Notes: generated by a model from the sequence alone, not told the origin. A stretch of 64,000 nucleotides of DNA from Bacillus_BD sp963708895 (GCA_963708895.1 CAVPUE010000002.1:744001-808000); one strand, 5' to 3'. Shown: positions 49,026 through 57,712, counted from the first letter of the stretch. Program-made: numbers and translations.

Positions 49026-50696
49026 TTGAAGACAAAAGAAAATGATAGTATTAAGCTTATACCATTAGGGGGAGTAGGAGAAATCGGCAAAAATATGTAC
49101 GTAGTGGAAGTCGATGAAGATATTTTTGTCATTGATGCCGGTTTAATGTTTCCTGAAAATGAAATGCTCGGTATTGATATTGTCATTCCAGATTATAGCT
49201 ATTTAATACAAAATGAGAGTAGAGTAAAAGGAATCTTTTTAACACACGGCCATGAAGACCATATTGGAGGATTATCGTATCTCCTTCGCAAGATTAATGT
49301 ACCTGTTTATGCAACGAAGCTAACGATTGCATTTGCACAAGTAAAAATGAAAGAACAAGATTTTCATCAGAAAGCAAATTTTATCGAAATTACTTCTGAT
49401 TCTGTGATTCAATTTGATTCGGCAAATATCTCATTCTTTCGAGTAAATCATAACATCCCTGATTCGGTTGCAGTTTGTATACACACCTCACAAGGTGTTA
49501 TTGTTTATACAGGAGATTTTAAATTTGATCAGTCTGCAAGTGAATTATACAAGCCTGAAATTGGAAAAATGGTAGAAATCGGTGAAAAAGGGGTTCTCTG
49601 TTTACTGTCAGATAGTACTGATGCAGAAAAACCGGGATATACTCCTTCAGAGGCTGTCATAGCCAAGGAAATGAATGATGCCTTTTATAATGCAAAAGGA
49701 AGAATTATTGCGGCTTGCTTTGCATCCGACTTATATCGTATTCAACATATTTTTGATGCAGCCTATGAAAGTCGCCGAAAGGTTGCCATTGTAGGGAAAA
49801 GTTTACAAGTGATTTTTGATATTGGCATTAAACTAGAATATTTACATGTACATGATGAAATCATTATTCCAATCTCAGAGATTCAAAATTATCCTGAAGA
49901 TGAAATTGTGATATTGACGACAGGAAGATTAGGAGAGCCGATTGAAGCACTCCAAAAGATGGCTAAACAAACACATAAACATGTCAATATTCAAAAAGGC
50001 GATACCGTTGTGTTTGCTGTTTATGCCATTAGAGGAAATGAAATATATATTTCAAAAACGGTTGATATGCTCTATAGAGCAGGAGCGATTGTGCTGGGTG
50101 GGAAAAAATCCTATCACACCTCCAGTCATGGTAGCCAAGAGGAATTAAAATTCATGATTAATCTGATGAAGCCAAGATTTTTTGTTCCTGTTCATGGGGA
50201 TTACAAAGCATTAAAAGCACATACATATGTGGCGAAAGAATGTGGACTAACAGATGACGCCATCTATTTACCAGAAAAGGGAGAAGTCATTGAATTCAAA
50301 AATGATCGAATTCGTCCTGCTGGAAAAGTTCCAGCTGGTAATGTGTTAATTGATGGTAGTGGTGTAGGGGATGTAGGCAATATCGTCTTAAGAGATCGAA
50401 AGTTACTATCACAAGATGGCATATTAATTGTCGTTGTGACATTAAATAAAAAAGAAAAGAAAATCTCATCAGGTCCTGAAATCATATCAAGAGGTTTTGT
50501 ATATGTCAGAGAATCAGAAAAACTTCTAGAAGAAGCATCAAATCGTGTACGTGTCATTGTTGAACAAAGTATTTCTAGAGACACTTTTGATTGGGCAATG
50601 ATCAAACAAGATATGCGTGATAGTCTTAACCAATTTTTATATGAAAAAACAAAACGCAGACCAATGATCTTACCTATTATCATGGAAGTTAAATAG
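49026..50696 (+). CDS. rnjB: RNase J (RNase J2-type by position)
   Basis: Metallo-beta-lactamase/beta-CASP ribonuclease of 556 residues with a C-terminal domain, starting at TTG 49026 behind AGGAGGAAG. Its place between dapA and tepA is that of B. subtilis rnjB. The metal motif is the complete THGHEDHIGG (near residues 73-82). The later histidines are kept in NHNIPDS, TGDFKFD, SSHGSQEE and VPVHGDY. B. subtilis RNase J2 is, as I recall it, degenerate at some of these positions and weakly active, so this protein could be more active or more J1-like. Confidence 0.9.
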   Translation: MKTKENDSIKLIPLGGVGEIGKNMYVVEVDEDIFVIDAGLMFPENEMLGIDIVIPDYSYLIQNESRVKGIFLTHGHEDHIGGLSYLLRKINVPVYATKLTIAFAQVKMKEQDFHQKANFIEITSDSVIQFDSANISFFRVNHNIPDSVAVCIHTSQGVIVYTGDFKFDQSASELYKPEIGKMVEIGEKGVLCLLSDSTDAEKPGYTPSEAVIAKEMNDAFYNAKGRIIAACFASDLYRIQHIFDAAYESRRKVAIVGKSLQVIFDIGIKLEYLHVHDEIIIPISEIQNYPEDEIVILTTGRLGEPIEALQKMAKQTHKHVNIQKGDTVVFAVYAIRGNEIYISKTVDMLYRAGAIVLGGKKSYHTSSHGSQEELKFMINLMKPRFFVPVHGDYKALKAHTYVAKECGLTDDAIYLPEKGEVIEFKNDRIRPAGKVPAGNVLIDGSGVGDVGNIVLRDRKLLSQDGILIVVVTLNKKEKKISSGPEIISRGFVYVRESEKLLEEASNRVRVIVEQSISRDTFDWAMIKQDMRDSLNQFLYEKTKRRPMILPIIMEVK

Positions 50697-50704
50697 AACT
50701 GATT

Positions 50705-50740
50705 AAGGCTGACTCACAGTTTTTTGAGTCAGCCTTGTTT
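50705..50740 (+). terminator. Intrinsic terminator after the RNase J gene
   Basis: Perfect 12-bp stem AAGGCTGACTCA (50705-50716) and TGAGTCAGCCTT (50725-50736); the T tract (GTTTG) is weak. Confidence 0.75.
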
Positions 50741-50804
50741 GACATTATATTTACTATTTAGAAAGTACTTATAAGGTTTACTAATAATTATTGGAGGAAA
50801 ATAT

Positions 50805-51433
50805 ATGGATCTTGCAAATGTTCTAGAAAAAATGAAAGGGCATACAGTCCTAATATACTTGGTCAAAAAGACTTGAAACAGTATGCGGTTTTGCTCCCTC
50901 TTTTAGAAATAAATAACGAAATACACGTTCTGTTTGAAGTTCGTTCTTTAAACTTAAGGAGACAACCTGGAGAGATCTGTTTTCCGGGTGGGAAAATTGA
51001 ACAAGATGACGTGGATCAAAGCCAATGTGCAATTCGTGAAACATCTGAAGAACTTGGTATTCGTGAAAGTGATATTGAAAATGTGATGCCTTTAGATTAT
51101 ATGCTAAACATTGCGGGTACGATTATTTATCCATATGTTGGAACCATTAAAACCTTCGAAAAAATTATTCCAAATCCGTTGGAGGTAGCTGAGGTGTTTA
51201 CCGTGCCACTTAACTATTTTATCAAGACGAAACCAGAGGTTTATAAGTTAGACATTAAAATTGTACCTGAGAAAGACTTTCCATTAGATTTACTGATTGG
51301 TGGAGAAAATTATAATTGGCAAACCCAACAAATTGATGAGTATTTTTACCATTATAACGGCAAAGTGATTTGGGGATTAACAGCAAAAATTTTAGTTCAT
51401 TTCTTATCCATTTTAAAGGGGACTAAAGAATAG
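50805..51433 (+). CDS. Nudix hydrolase, CoA pyrophosphatase-like, frame disrupted
   Basis: Member of the NudL/YeaB-like Nudix family, which hydrolyses CoA and related diphosphates. The Nudix box region is FPGGKIEQDDVDQSQC followed by AIRETSEELGI, with the family-typical RSLNLRRQPGEICFPGG before it. ATG 50805 (MDLANVLEKMKGHT) follows TTGGAGGA. The frame breaks near 50847, where two extra bases or one missing base separate MKGHT from PNILGQKDLKQYAVLLPLL. The corrected product is about 208 residues. Substrate is inferred from family only. Confidence 0.82.
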
Positions 51434-51518
51434 ACTCTTTAAAAGTTTCTCTTTATTGCATGAAAAGTAATACTACATCTCATACTAACTTTATATGTCA
51501 ACGAAGGGAGACTTTAAG

Positions 51519-52292
51519 ATGGATATGGAGAAAATAAGAAATGACGGACCGAAAGAAGAGCATGAACAGCCAAAAGAGGATCAACCATCAGCTTTAATGG
51601 AAAAAATCCAGCAACTTGGACAGACGAATGTTCCGCAATTATCTCAAGATGCGAAGATCCATTGTTTAACGATAATTGGCCAGGTTGAAGGTCACTTGCA
51701 ATTACCACCTCAAAATAAAACAACCAAGTATGAACATATCATTCCGCAACTTGTTGCAATCGAACAAAATCCTAAAATTGAAGGATTATTGATTATATTG
51801 AACACGGTTGGTGGTGATGTAGAAGCGGGATTAGCGATTTCAGAAATGTTAGCATCATTATCAAAACCGACCGTGTCGATTGTTTTAGGCGGAGGCCATT
51901 CAATAGGTGTACCAATAGCTGTTTCTTGTGATTATAGTTTTATTGCTGAAACCGCTACAATGACCATTCATCCGATTCGACTGACGGGTCTCGTGATTAG
52001 TGTTCCGCAAACATTTGAATATTTAGATAAAATGCAGGATCGTGTCATTCGATTTGTTACGAAGCATTCAAGAATTGAAGAAGAAGAATTTAAAGATTTA
52101 ATGTTTGCAAAAGGGAATTTAACAAGGGATATTGGAACGAATGTCATCGGTAGTGATGCCGTTAATTCTGGTTTAATCGATGCGGTGGGTGGTATTGGAG
52201 AAGCAATGAAAAAATTAAATGAAATGATTGATTTGAAAAATAAAGAAAGTATTGAATTGAAAAATATAGAGAATGAGGGGCTAGTACAATGA
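51519..52292 (+). CDS. tepA: ClpP-like protease TepA (YmfB)
   Basis: ClpP/crotonase-fold serine protease of the TepA family, 257 residues. ATG 51519 (MDMEKIRNDGPKEE) follows AAGGGAG. The acidic N-terminal tail is followed by the ClpP fold with LLIILNTVGGDVEAGLAISE and the nucleophile region GGGHSIGVPIAVS. In B. subtilis TepA has been linked to protein translocation and degradation of spore small acid-soluble proteins. Overlaps ylzJ by 4 bp. Confidence 0.9.
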   Translation: MDMEKIRNDGPKEEHEQPKEDQPSALMEKIQQLGQTNVPQLSQDAKIHCLTIIGQVEGHLQLPPQNKTTKYEHIIPQLVAIEQNPKIEGLLIILNTVGGDVEAGLAISEMLASLSKPTVSIVLGGGHSIGVPIAVSCDYSFIAETATMTIHPIRLTGLVISVPQTFEYLDKMQDRVIRFVTKHSRIEEEEFKDLMFAKGNLTRDIGTNVIGSDAVNSGLIDAVGGIGEAMKKLNEMIDLKNKESIELKNIENEGLVQ

Positions 52293-52507
52293 TTTTATAT
52301 ACGACAATGCCACAAGATCTCATTTTTCAAACAGAAGCAATGGAATATGGTAAACACACAGTTATTGATTACGAGGGTATTCCGTTACTAGTTGAAATGG
52401 ATGATAATCATGATTATCGAGTAGTGAGGGTAATGAGCAGTAATCCTGATGATTATTTAGATGGTCGCCTGTGTCCTGGAACGATTTTGTCCAATAAGAA
52501 GTATTAA
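52289..52507 (+). CDS. ylzJ: YlzJ-like protein
   Basis: 72-residue YlzJ-family protein of unknown function. It begins MILYTTMPQDLIFQTEAMEY and overlaps the tepA stop (ATGA). It is conserved between tepA and spoIIIE in Bacillus. No catalytic motif is visible. Confidence 0.85.
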   Translation: MILYTTMPQDLIFQTEAMEYGKHTVIDYEGIPLLVEMDDNHDYRVVRVMSSNPDDYLDGRLCPGTILSNKKY

Positions 52508-52601
52508 TCAAATCTGACCAAAATTTGGTTTCATAGGGAAAATTTCCAATAGGGCATGTATGTTCGGTGTTGTCTGTGTTATAATATAAATATTGTTAAG
52601 A

Positions 52602-52627
52602 AAGGGCAGCCAAAAGGCTGCTTTCTT
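52602..52627 (+). terminator. Intrinsic terminator after ylzJ
   Basis: GCAGCC and GGCTGC with loop AAAA, extended by A-T pairs, then TTTCTTCTTT. It immediately precedes repeat copy B. Confidence 0.8.
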
Positions 52628-52639
52628 CTTTGATAAAAG
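52628..52639 (+). repeat. Left 12-bp target-site duplication of repeat copy B
   Basis: CTTTGATAAAAG, identical to 52818-52829 on the other side of the element. Confidence 0.85.
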
Positions 52640-52817
52640 CTCTTTTCTCAAACTTTGTTGATTTTAGAGGGAGAAAAAGCTAATTGTCATTGTTTTTATG
52701 TTTAAATAGCTTAATATTTTTGGGAAAAGAGCTGCAAACTTAATACGAATGCGCAAAATAGCTATTACTACGTTAAAATCAGCTTTTAGATTTTAACAAC
52801 AAACTTTACGAAAACAG
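52640..52817 (-). mobile_element. MITE-like dispersed repeat, copy B
   Basis: A 178-bp non-coding element inserted between ylzJ and spoIIIE, homologous in inverse orientation to 40478-40658. Its ends are 21-bp imperfect terminal inverted repeats. On the plus strand 52640-52660 begins CTCTTTTCTCAAACTTTG; the reverse complement of 52797-52817 begins CTGTTTTCGTAAAGTTTG; 17 of 21 positions match. It is bounded on both sides by the perfect 12-bp direct repeat CTTTGATAAAAG. Internal hairpins match copy A. No transposase, so any movement would need one supplied in trans. Parent IS not identified. Confidence 0.88.
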
Positions 52818-52829
52818 CTTTGATAAAAG
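52818..52829 (+). repeat. Right 12-bp target-site duplication of repeat copy B
   Basis: CTTTGATAAAAG, identical to 52628-52639. Confidence 0.85.
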
Positions 52830-52874
52830 TAAGAATTTACCTTTCAAAAAAAATTATAATGTTCAGGTGATACG

Positions 52875-55202
52875 ATGGTCAAAAGAAAAAGGCGCCAATC
52901 AAGTAGTAAAACACAGCTTAAACAGACAATTAAATATGAACTAGTTGCCCTGTTATTAATATCGTTGGCCGTTATTTCGATGGCAGAATTAGGGGCTGTT
53001 GGACATACCATCGTACATTTTTTTCGGTTTTTTATAGGTGAATGGTATATGCTCGGTTTGATTGCCATGATTCTCTATAGCGGATATTTAATGTGGAAAA
53101 GAGAAAAACCATTTTTATTTTCAACTAGACTCATTGGGATTTATATCATATGTTCCTCCTTACTTCTTTTAAGCCATGTGACTCTTTTTCAACTTCTTTC
53201 AAATGGAAATCAATTTGCCAACCCTAGCGTAATTGCGAATACATGGGATTTATTTTGGATTGAAGTTAGCGGGGAAAGAAACCCTGCGGATTTGGGTGGG
53301 GGCATGATCGGTGCGATTCTATTTGCCTTGTTTTATTATTTATTTGATGCGGCAGGAACACAGTTCGTTGCCTTTGTCCTTATCGTGATTGGGATTATCT
53401 TATTAACAGGAAAAACGTTCGGGCAGTCTATCGTTAAATTTTTCATGAATATTTTACAGTTTATCAAAAAACAATGGATGGCTTTTAAAGAAGATTTGTC
53501 TAATTGGAAAGGGCAAAGACATCAAAGGCGGATTGAAAAGCAAGAGAAGAAGGAAAAACGTGTTGTCGAAAAAGGGGAGCCGGATATCACGATTCAATCA
53601 ATGAATCATGTCGAGGAAGAAATCGAAAGGCCAGAACCGCTCATTTCAAGTTTTACGGATAAAGTTCAACTATCACATCATGACAGTAAACCTGCAATCA
53701 ATAATCCTATTGAAGAAGTTGAGGAATCTGGAGAAGGCGAAGAAGCTCCTCCGATTACGTTTACAGAAGTCGAAAATGTCGATTATGAATTACCTACCAT
53801 GAATCTATTAAAGATGCCCCAACATACAGATCAAAGTGGCGAATATAAAATGATTCATGAGAATGCTGCAAAACTTGAAAAAACGTTTCAAAGCTTTGGG
53901 GTAAAGGCGACTGTCACGCAAGTACATCTTGGACCTGCTGTAACCAAATATGAAGTACACCCAAGTGCAGGGGTAAAGGTTAGTAAAATTGTGAGTTTAA
54001 CGGATGATTTGGCACTTGCTTTAGCAGCTAAAGATATTCGAATGGAGGCTCCTATCCCTGGGAAGTCTGCGATTGGGATCGAAGTTCCAAATACAGAAGT
54101 GGCAATGGTATCTTTACGAGAAGTAATCGAAGCGAATCCGAAGGACAAACCTGATTCAAAATTAATGATTGGATTAGGACGAGATATTACGGGTGAAGCT
54201 GTACTTGCTGAATTGAATAAAATGCCCCATTTACTAGTCGCAGGAGCTACAGGTAGTGGTAAAAGTGTCTGTATCAATGGAATTATTGTCAGTATATTAA
54301 TGAGGGCGAAACCACATGAAGTCAAACTCATGATGATTGACCCGAAAATGGTAGAACTAAATGTATATAATGGGGTTCCTCATTTATTAGCTCCAGTTGT
54401 TACAAATGCAAAAAAAGCATCACAAGCATTGAAAAAAGTAGTAGAAGAAATGGAAAGAAGATATGATTTATTTGCTCATACTGGTACAAGAAATATCGAA
54501 GGTTATAATGAGCATATTAGAAAACATAATGCTGAAGAAGAGGTACAACAGCCGTTATTGCCTTATATCGTCGTAATTGTCGACGAGTTAGCAGATTTAA
54601 TGATGGTCGCTTCATCAGATGTTGAGGACTCAATTACCCGTCTTGCTCAAATGGCACGTGCCGCGGGGATCCATTTAATCATCGCTACACAACGGCCATC
54701 CGTTGATGTCATTACTGGTGTTATTAAAGCCAATATTCCTTCGAGAATAGCCTTTGCTGTTTCTTCTGCAATTGATTCTAGAACCATCTTAGATATGGGT
54801 GGGGCGGAGAAGCTACTAGGAAGGGGAGATATGTTATTCCACCCTGTAGGTGCTTCAAAACCAGTAAGAATACAAGGGGCATTTCTATCGGATGAAGAAG
54901 TACAAGGTGTTGTTGATTTTGTAATAGAGCAACAAAAGGCTCAATATCAAGAGAATATGATTCCTGATGAAATTTCTGAAACAAAAACAGAGGTAGATGA
55001 TGAGATTTATGGTGATGCGGTCGATTTAGTCCTTGAAATGCAAACAGCTTCTGTATCGATGCTACAAAGGAGATTTCGGATTGGCTATACAAGGGCAGCT
55101 AGATTGATTGATGAAATGGAAGCGCGCGGGATTGTCGGTCCTTATGAAGGAAGCAAACCAAGAACGGTATTAATGGAAAAACCAACTGAGGATATAAGCT
55201 AA
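52875..55202 (+). CDS. spoIIIE: DNA translocase SpoIIIE/FtsK
   Basis: Septal DNA pump that moves the chromosome into the forespore. The 775 residues comprise an N-terminal membrane domain with about four helices, and a basic/acidic linker. The motor follows, with Walker A AGATGSGKSVCIN (near residue 456) and Walker B YIVVIVDELADLMM. The C-terminal gamma winged helix (ASVSMLQRRFRIGYTRAARLID) recognises orienting sequences. AGGTGA lies before the ATG. A bidirectional terminator separates it from the que operon. Confidence 0.96.
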   Translation: MVKRKRRQSSSKTQLKQTIKYELVALLLISLAVISMAELGAVGHTIVHFFRFFIGEWYMLGLIAMILYSGYLMWKREKPFLFSTRLIGIYIICSSLLLLSHVTLFQLLSNGNQFANPSVIANTWDLFWIEVSGERNPADLGGGMIGAILFALFYYLFDAAGTQFVAFVLIVIGIILLTGKTFGQSIVKFFMNILQFIKKQWMAFKEDLSNWKGQRHQRRIEKQEKKEKRVVEKGEPDITIQSMNHVEEEIERPEPLISSFTDKVQLSHHDSKPAINNPIEEVEESGEGEEAPPITFTEVENVDYELPTMNLLKMPQHTDQSGEYKMIHENAAKLEKTFQSFGVKATVTQVHLGPAVTKYEVHPSAGVKVSKIVSLTDDLALALAAKDIRMEAPIPGKSAIGIEVPNTEVAMVSLREVIEANPKDKPDSKLMIGLGRDITGEAVLAELNKMPHLLVAGATGSGKSVCINGIIVSILMRAKPHEVKLMMIDPKMVELNVYNGVPHLLAPVVTNAKKASQALKKVVEEMERRYDLFAHTGTRNIEGYNEHIRKHNAEEEVQQPLLPYIVVIVDELADLMMVASSDVEDSITRLAQMARAAGIHLIIATQRPSVDVITGVIKANIPSRIAFAVSSAIDSRTILDMGGAEKLLGRGDMLFHPVGASKPVRIQGAFLSDEEVQGVVDFVIEQQKAQYQENMIPDEISETKTEVDDEIYGDAVDLVLEMQTASVSMLQRRFRIGYTRAARLIDEMEARGIVGPYEGSKPRTVLMEKPTEDIS

Positions 55203-55203
55203 G

Positions 55204-55236
55204 AGAAAAAAGTGCAGGTTAACTGCACTTTTTTCT
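55204..55236. terminator. Bidirectional terminator between spoIIIE and queE
   Basis: Perfect 14-bp stem AGAAAAAAGTGCAG and CTGCACTTTTTTCT with T runs on both strands, serving convergent spoIIIE and queE. Confidence 0.92.
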
Positions 55237-55261
55237 GTGAATTTTAGGATGTGTTAATCTC

Positions 55262-55990
55262 TTAAACCCCTCGTTTATTGCCCCATAAATAGGTGTGTAA
55301 TTGTGGAAGAACTTTAACATCTTTCAGTTCCTCATCTAACATGACTTTATCAATGAGGTTTTCATATTGTTGGAGTAGATGTGGGATTAATTGCTGACGA
55401 TCCTCTTGTTTACTATTATCATTTCCTACTTGTAGATAGAATGGGATATTTTCGTATCGTTTATAAAGGTTTTTTGCATATTGATAATCTTCATCATTAA
55501 AAATAACCACTTTCATGGAAATATGCTGCTCTCTTTTGTTTTGATTAAGATTATCAATAATCGTATCTAAAATGGTAAAATCAGTTTTCATGCCTGAACT
55601 TGGAGGTTTTGGTGAAAGGGTGAGTTCGTCAATGTCATAAAACCAATCTTGCCATTTGCTCCCTTGCGTTTCTAAACATATTTTAATCCCATGTTGTTTT
55701 AATAGATGTACTAAACTAGCAATATTTTTTATTAAAGCCGGATTCCCTCCAGAAATCGTGACATATGAGAATGAACGGCCACCAATCCGTATGAGTTCAT
55801 CCCAGATTTCCATGGCATCCATTTGTTTGATTTCATTTTGACCTGTACCATCCCAAGTAAAAGAAGAATCACACCATGAACATGAATAATCACAGCCTGC
55901 AGTTCGGACAAACATCGTTTTTAATCCAATTACAGCTCCTTCTCCTTGAATCGTCGGACCAAATATTTCGATGACAGGGATTCTACTCAT
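55262..55990 (-). CDS. queE: 7-carboxy-7-deazaguanine synthase QueE
   Basis: Radical-SAM enzyme that contracts 6-carboxytetrahydropterin to 7-carboxy-7-deazaguanine. ATG at 55990 (MSRIPVIEIFGPTIQGEG) follows GGGAG and gives 242 residues, the family length. The cluster motif CDYSCSWCD supplies the three cysteines, and VTISGGNPAL is the usual SAM-site glycine stretch. It overlaps the corrected end of queD by 8 bp. Last gene of queF-queC-queD-queE. Confidence 0.95.
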   Translation of the reverse strand: MSRIPVIEIFGPTIQGEGAVIGLKTMFVRTAGCDYSCSWCDSSFTWDGTGQNEIKQMDAMEIWDELIRIGGRSFSYVTISGGNPALIKNIASLVHLLKQHGIKICLETQGSKWQDWFYDIDELTLSPKPPSSGMKTDFTILDTIIDNLNQNKREQHISMKVVIFNDEDYQYAKNLYKRYENIPFYLQVGNDNSKQEDRQQLIPHLLQQYENLIDKVMLDEELKDVKVLPQLHTYLWGNKRGV

Positions 55991-56466
55991 TTTCCATCCA
56001 CTCCCGTCTAGCTTCAGCATAGGAGGTTGGTGTTTCATAAAGACGAACAAATTCCAATCTAATCCCTGATTGGGAACCATTGCACTCTTCTTTTTTGAGA
56101 GCATCAGCACATCTTTTCATAGATCCAAACCACGATATTTTCAGCCGTGGTATTCATCGGAGGGAGGGTTTCATTCAGGTAGCGATGGTCTAAATAGAGT
56201 TCAATCTGGGACTTCCAAATTTCTTTAATTTCAGCAAAATCAAGCATAATTCCTCTTTCATCTGTAAAGCCGCTTATTCCAAAAATCACCTTATACGTAT
56301 GACCATGAAGGTTTTTACACTTTCCATCATAATGATGAAGATGATGGGCGGCATCAAAAGTAAATTCTTTGCTAACTAAAACTCTCTTATTATGAGATTT
56401 CAATTGGTGCTTTCCGATATCAATATCTAACTTTTGTAAGTTATCAACAATGCGAAAACCATACAT
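55983..56466 (-). CDS. queD: 6-carboxytetrahydropterin synthase QueD, frame disrupted
   Basis: Converts dihydroneopterin triphosphate to 6-carboxy-5,6,7,8-tetrahydropterin. The N-terminus MYGFRIVDNLQKLDIDIG leads to zinc ligands in FDAAHHLHHYDG and the catalytic region KCKNLHGHTYKV. The first frame stops at 56104 after WIYEKMC. One extra base at about 56106 explains this, because the next frame continues DALKKEECNG then GIRLEFVRLYETPTSYAEAR to a stop at 55983. The corrected product is 160 residues and overlaps queE, as expected for an operon. AAGGAGGG precedes the ATG. Confidence 0.92.
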
Positions 56467-56468
56467 TT

Positions 56469-57128
56469 TTAACCCTCCTTCTTGCTAGTTAAGTATCCTT
56501 CTAGGCCGTTTTTTCTAAGGATGCAGGCAGGACATTCTCCACAGCCATCTGCGATAATACCTTCATAACAGGTTAATGTTTTTTCACGGATATAATCAAA
56601 AGCTCCTAGGTCATCAGCCATCTTCCATGTTTCCGCCTTATTTAGCCACATGAGTGGGGTATGGATAACAAAGTTTTCATTCATGGATAAATTTAATGTA
56701 ACATTCATCGATTTAATAAAAATGTCACGGCAATCGGGATACCCACTAAAATCCGTTTCACATACACCGGTGATGATATGCTTTGCACCAACTTGACTAG
56801 CCAAGACTCCTGCAAAAGATAAAAATAACAAGTTCCGTCCGGGTACAAACGTTGAAGGCAATTCGCCATCACTGCCGGCACTTACTTCAATATCATTTCT
56901 TGTCAGCGCATTTGGAGCCAATTGATTTAATAAGTTCATATCGAGAATATGGTGTTTAATCCCAAGTTCTTGAGCGATATTTTTAGCGCATTCAATTTCT
57001 GATGCATGTCGTTGATTGTAATTAAAGGTTACAGCCTCTACTTCAGCAAATTCCTTGATGGCCCAAAATAAACAGGTTGTACTATCTTGACCACCGCTAA
57101 AAACGACAATTGCTTTATCTTTCTTCAT
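56469..57128 (-). CDS. queC: 7-cyano-7-deazaguanine synthase QueC
   Basis: ATP-dependent conversion of 7-carboxy-7-deazaguanine to preQ0. The 219 residues show the PP-loop VVFSGGQDSTTCLFWA near the N-terminus and the C-terminal zinc cysteines in CGECPAC plus the preceding LTCYEG. GGAG lies ahead of the ATG. It ends 2 bp before queD and begins 16 bp after queF. Frame intact. Confidence 0.96.
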   Translation of the reverse strand: MKKDKAIVVFSGGQDSTTCLFWAIKEFAEVEAVTFNYNQRHASEIECAKNIAQELGIKHHILDMNLLNQLAPNALTRNDIEVSAGSDGELPSTFVPGRNLLFLSFAGVLASQVGAKHIITGVCETDFSGYPDCRDIFIKSMNVTLNLSMNENFVIHTPLMWLNKAETWKMADDLGAFDYIREKTLTCYEGIIADGCGECPACILRKNGLEGYLTSKKEG

Positions 57129-57144
57129 ACTTTATTCTCCTTTT

Positions 57145-57644
57145 TTAACGATTATCAATTTTTTCAGGATATAAATCATGGTTCATTAACCGATAATGGG
57201 CCATTTCTTCAAACTTTGTTCCTGGTTTTCCATAATTACAATATGGATCAATCGAAATTCCACCTCTTGGCGTAAATTTCCCCCAAACTTCAATGTATCT
57301 TGGTTCCATTAAAGCATATTAAATCATTCATAATGATATTCATACAGTCCTCGTGAAAATCGCCATGATTACGAAAGCTAAATAAATATAGCTTTAGTGA
57401 TTTACTTTCAACCATTTTGATATCGGGAATATAACTAATATAAATCGTGGCAAAGTCAGGTTGTCCTGTGATTGGACAAAGACTCGTAAACTCAGGACAA
57501 TTAAACTTGACAAAATAATCACGATTAGGATGTTTATTCTCAAATACTTCAAGAATTTCTGGTGAATAATCAAACATTATATTGAGTCCCTTGATTTCCT
57601 AATAATGAAATTCCTTCTAAATCTTTTTCATCTCTTCCAGACAT
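57145..57644 (-). CDS. queF: NADPH-dependent preQ0 reductase QueF, frame disrupted twice
   Basis: Reduces preQ0 to preQ1, the base inserted into tRNA by Tgt. ATG at 57644 begins MSGRDEKDLEGISLLGNQGT, with TAGGAGG upstream. An extra base near 57575-57578 breaks the join to FDYSPEILEVF. A second near 57316 breaks MNDLIALMEPRYIEVWGKFT. The active-site Cys lies in FTSLCPITGQPDF, and SFRNHGDFHEDC is conserved. Removing both bases gives 165 residues, the B. subtilis length as I recall it. The Shine-Dalgarno lies inside the hairpin at 57653-57682. Confidence 0.93.
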
Positions 57645-57646
57645 AC

Positions 57647-57682
57647 AAAAAAGCCTCCTATAAATTGTACTTATAGAGAGGC
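57647..57682 (-). promoter_or_regulatory. Second-stage hairpin of the preQ1 switch, contains queF Shine-Dalgarno
   Basis: Read on the minus strand, GCCTCTCTATAA (57682-57671) pairs with TTATAGGAGGC (57663-57653), 11 pairs with one bulged T, followed directly by TTTTTTG and the queF ATG. The 3' arm includes the GGAGG. The hairpin could act as an intrinsic terminator, as a Shine-Dalgarno sequester, or both. Confidence 0.7.
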
Positions 57683-57712
57683 TCATAGCATATACTTTAA
57701 CTTTGAACAACA

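Noticed and set aside
55991..56110. N-terminal extension of QueE up to 56110
   Set aside because: The added 40 residues have no family match; the same bases, read in another frame, encode the conserved C-terminus of QueD once one extra base is removed.
6088..57644. Programmed ribosomal frameshifting as an explanation for the broken genes
   Set aside because: No common slippery site, internal Shine-Dalgarno or stop-codon context is shared, the original frame often runs on for many codons, and several genes would need two events. Sequence error is simpler.
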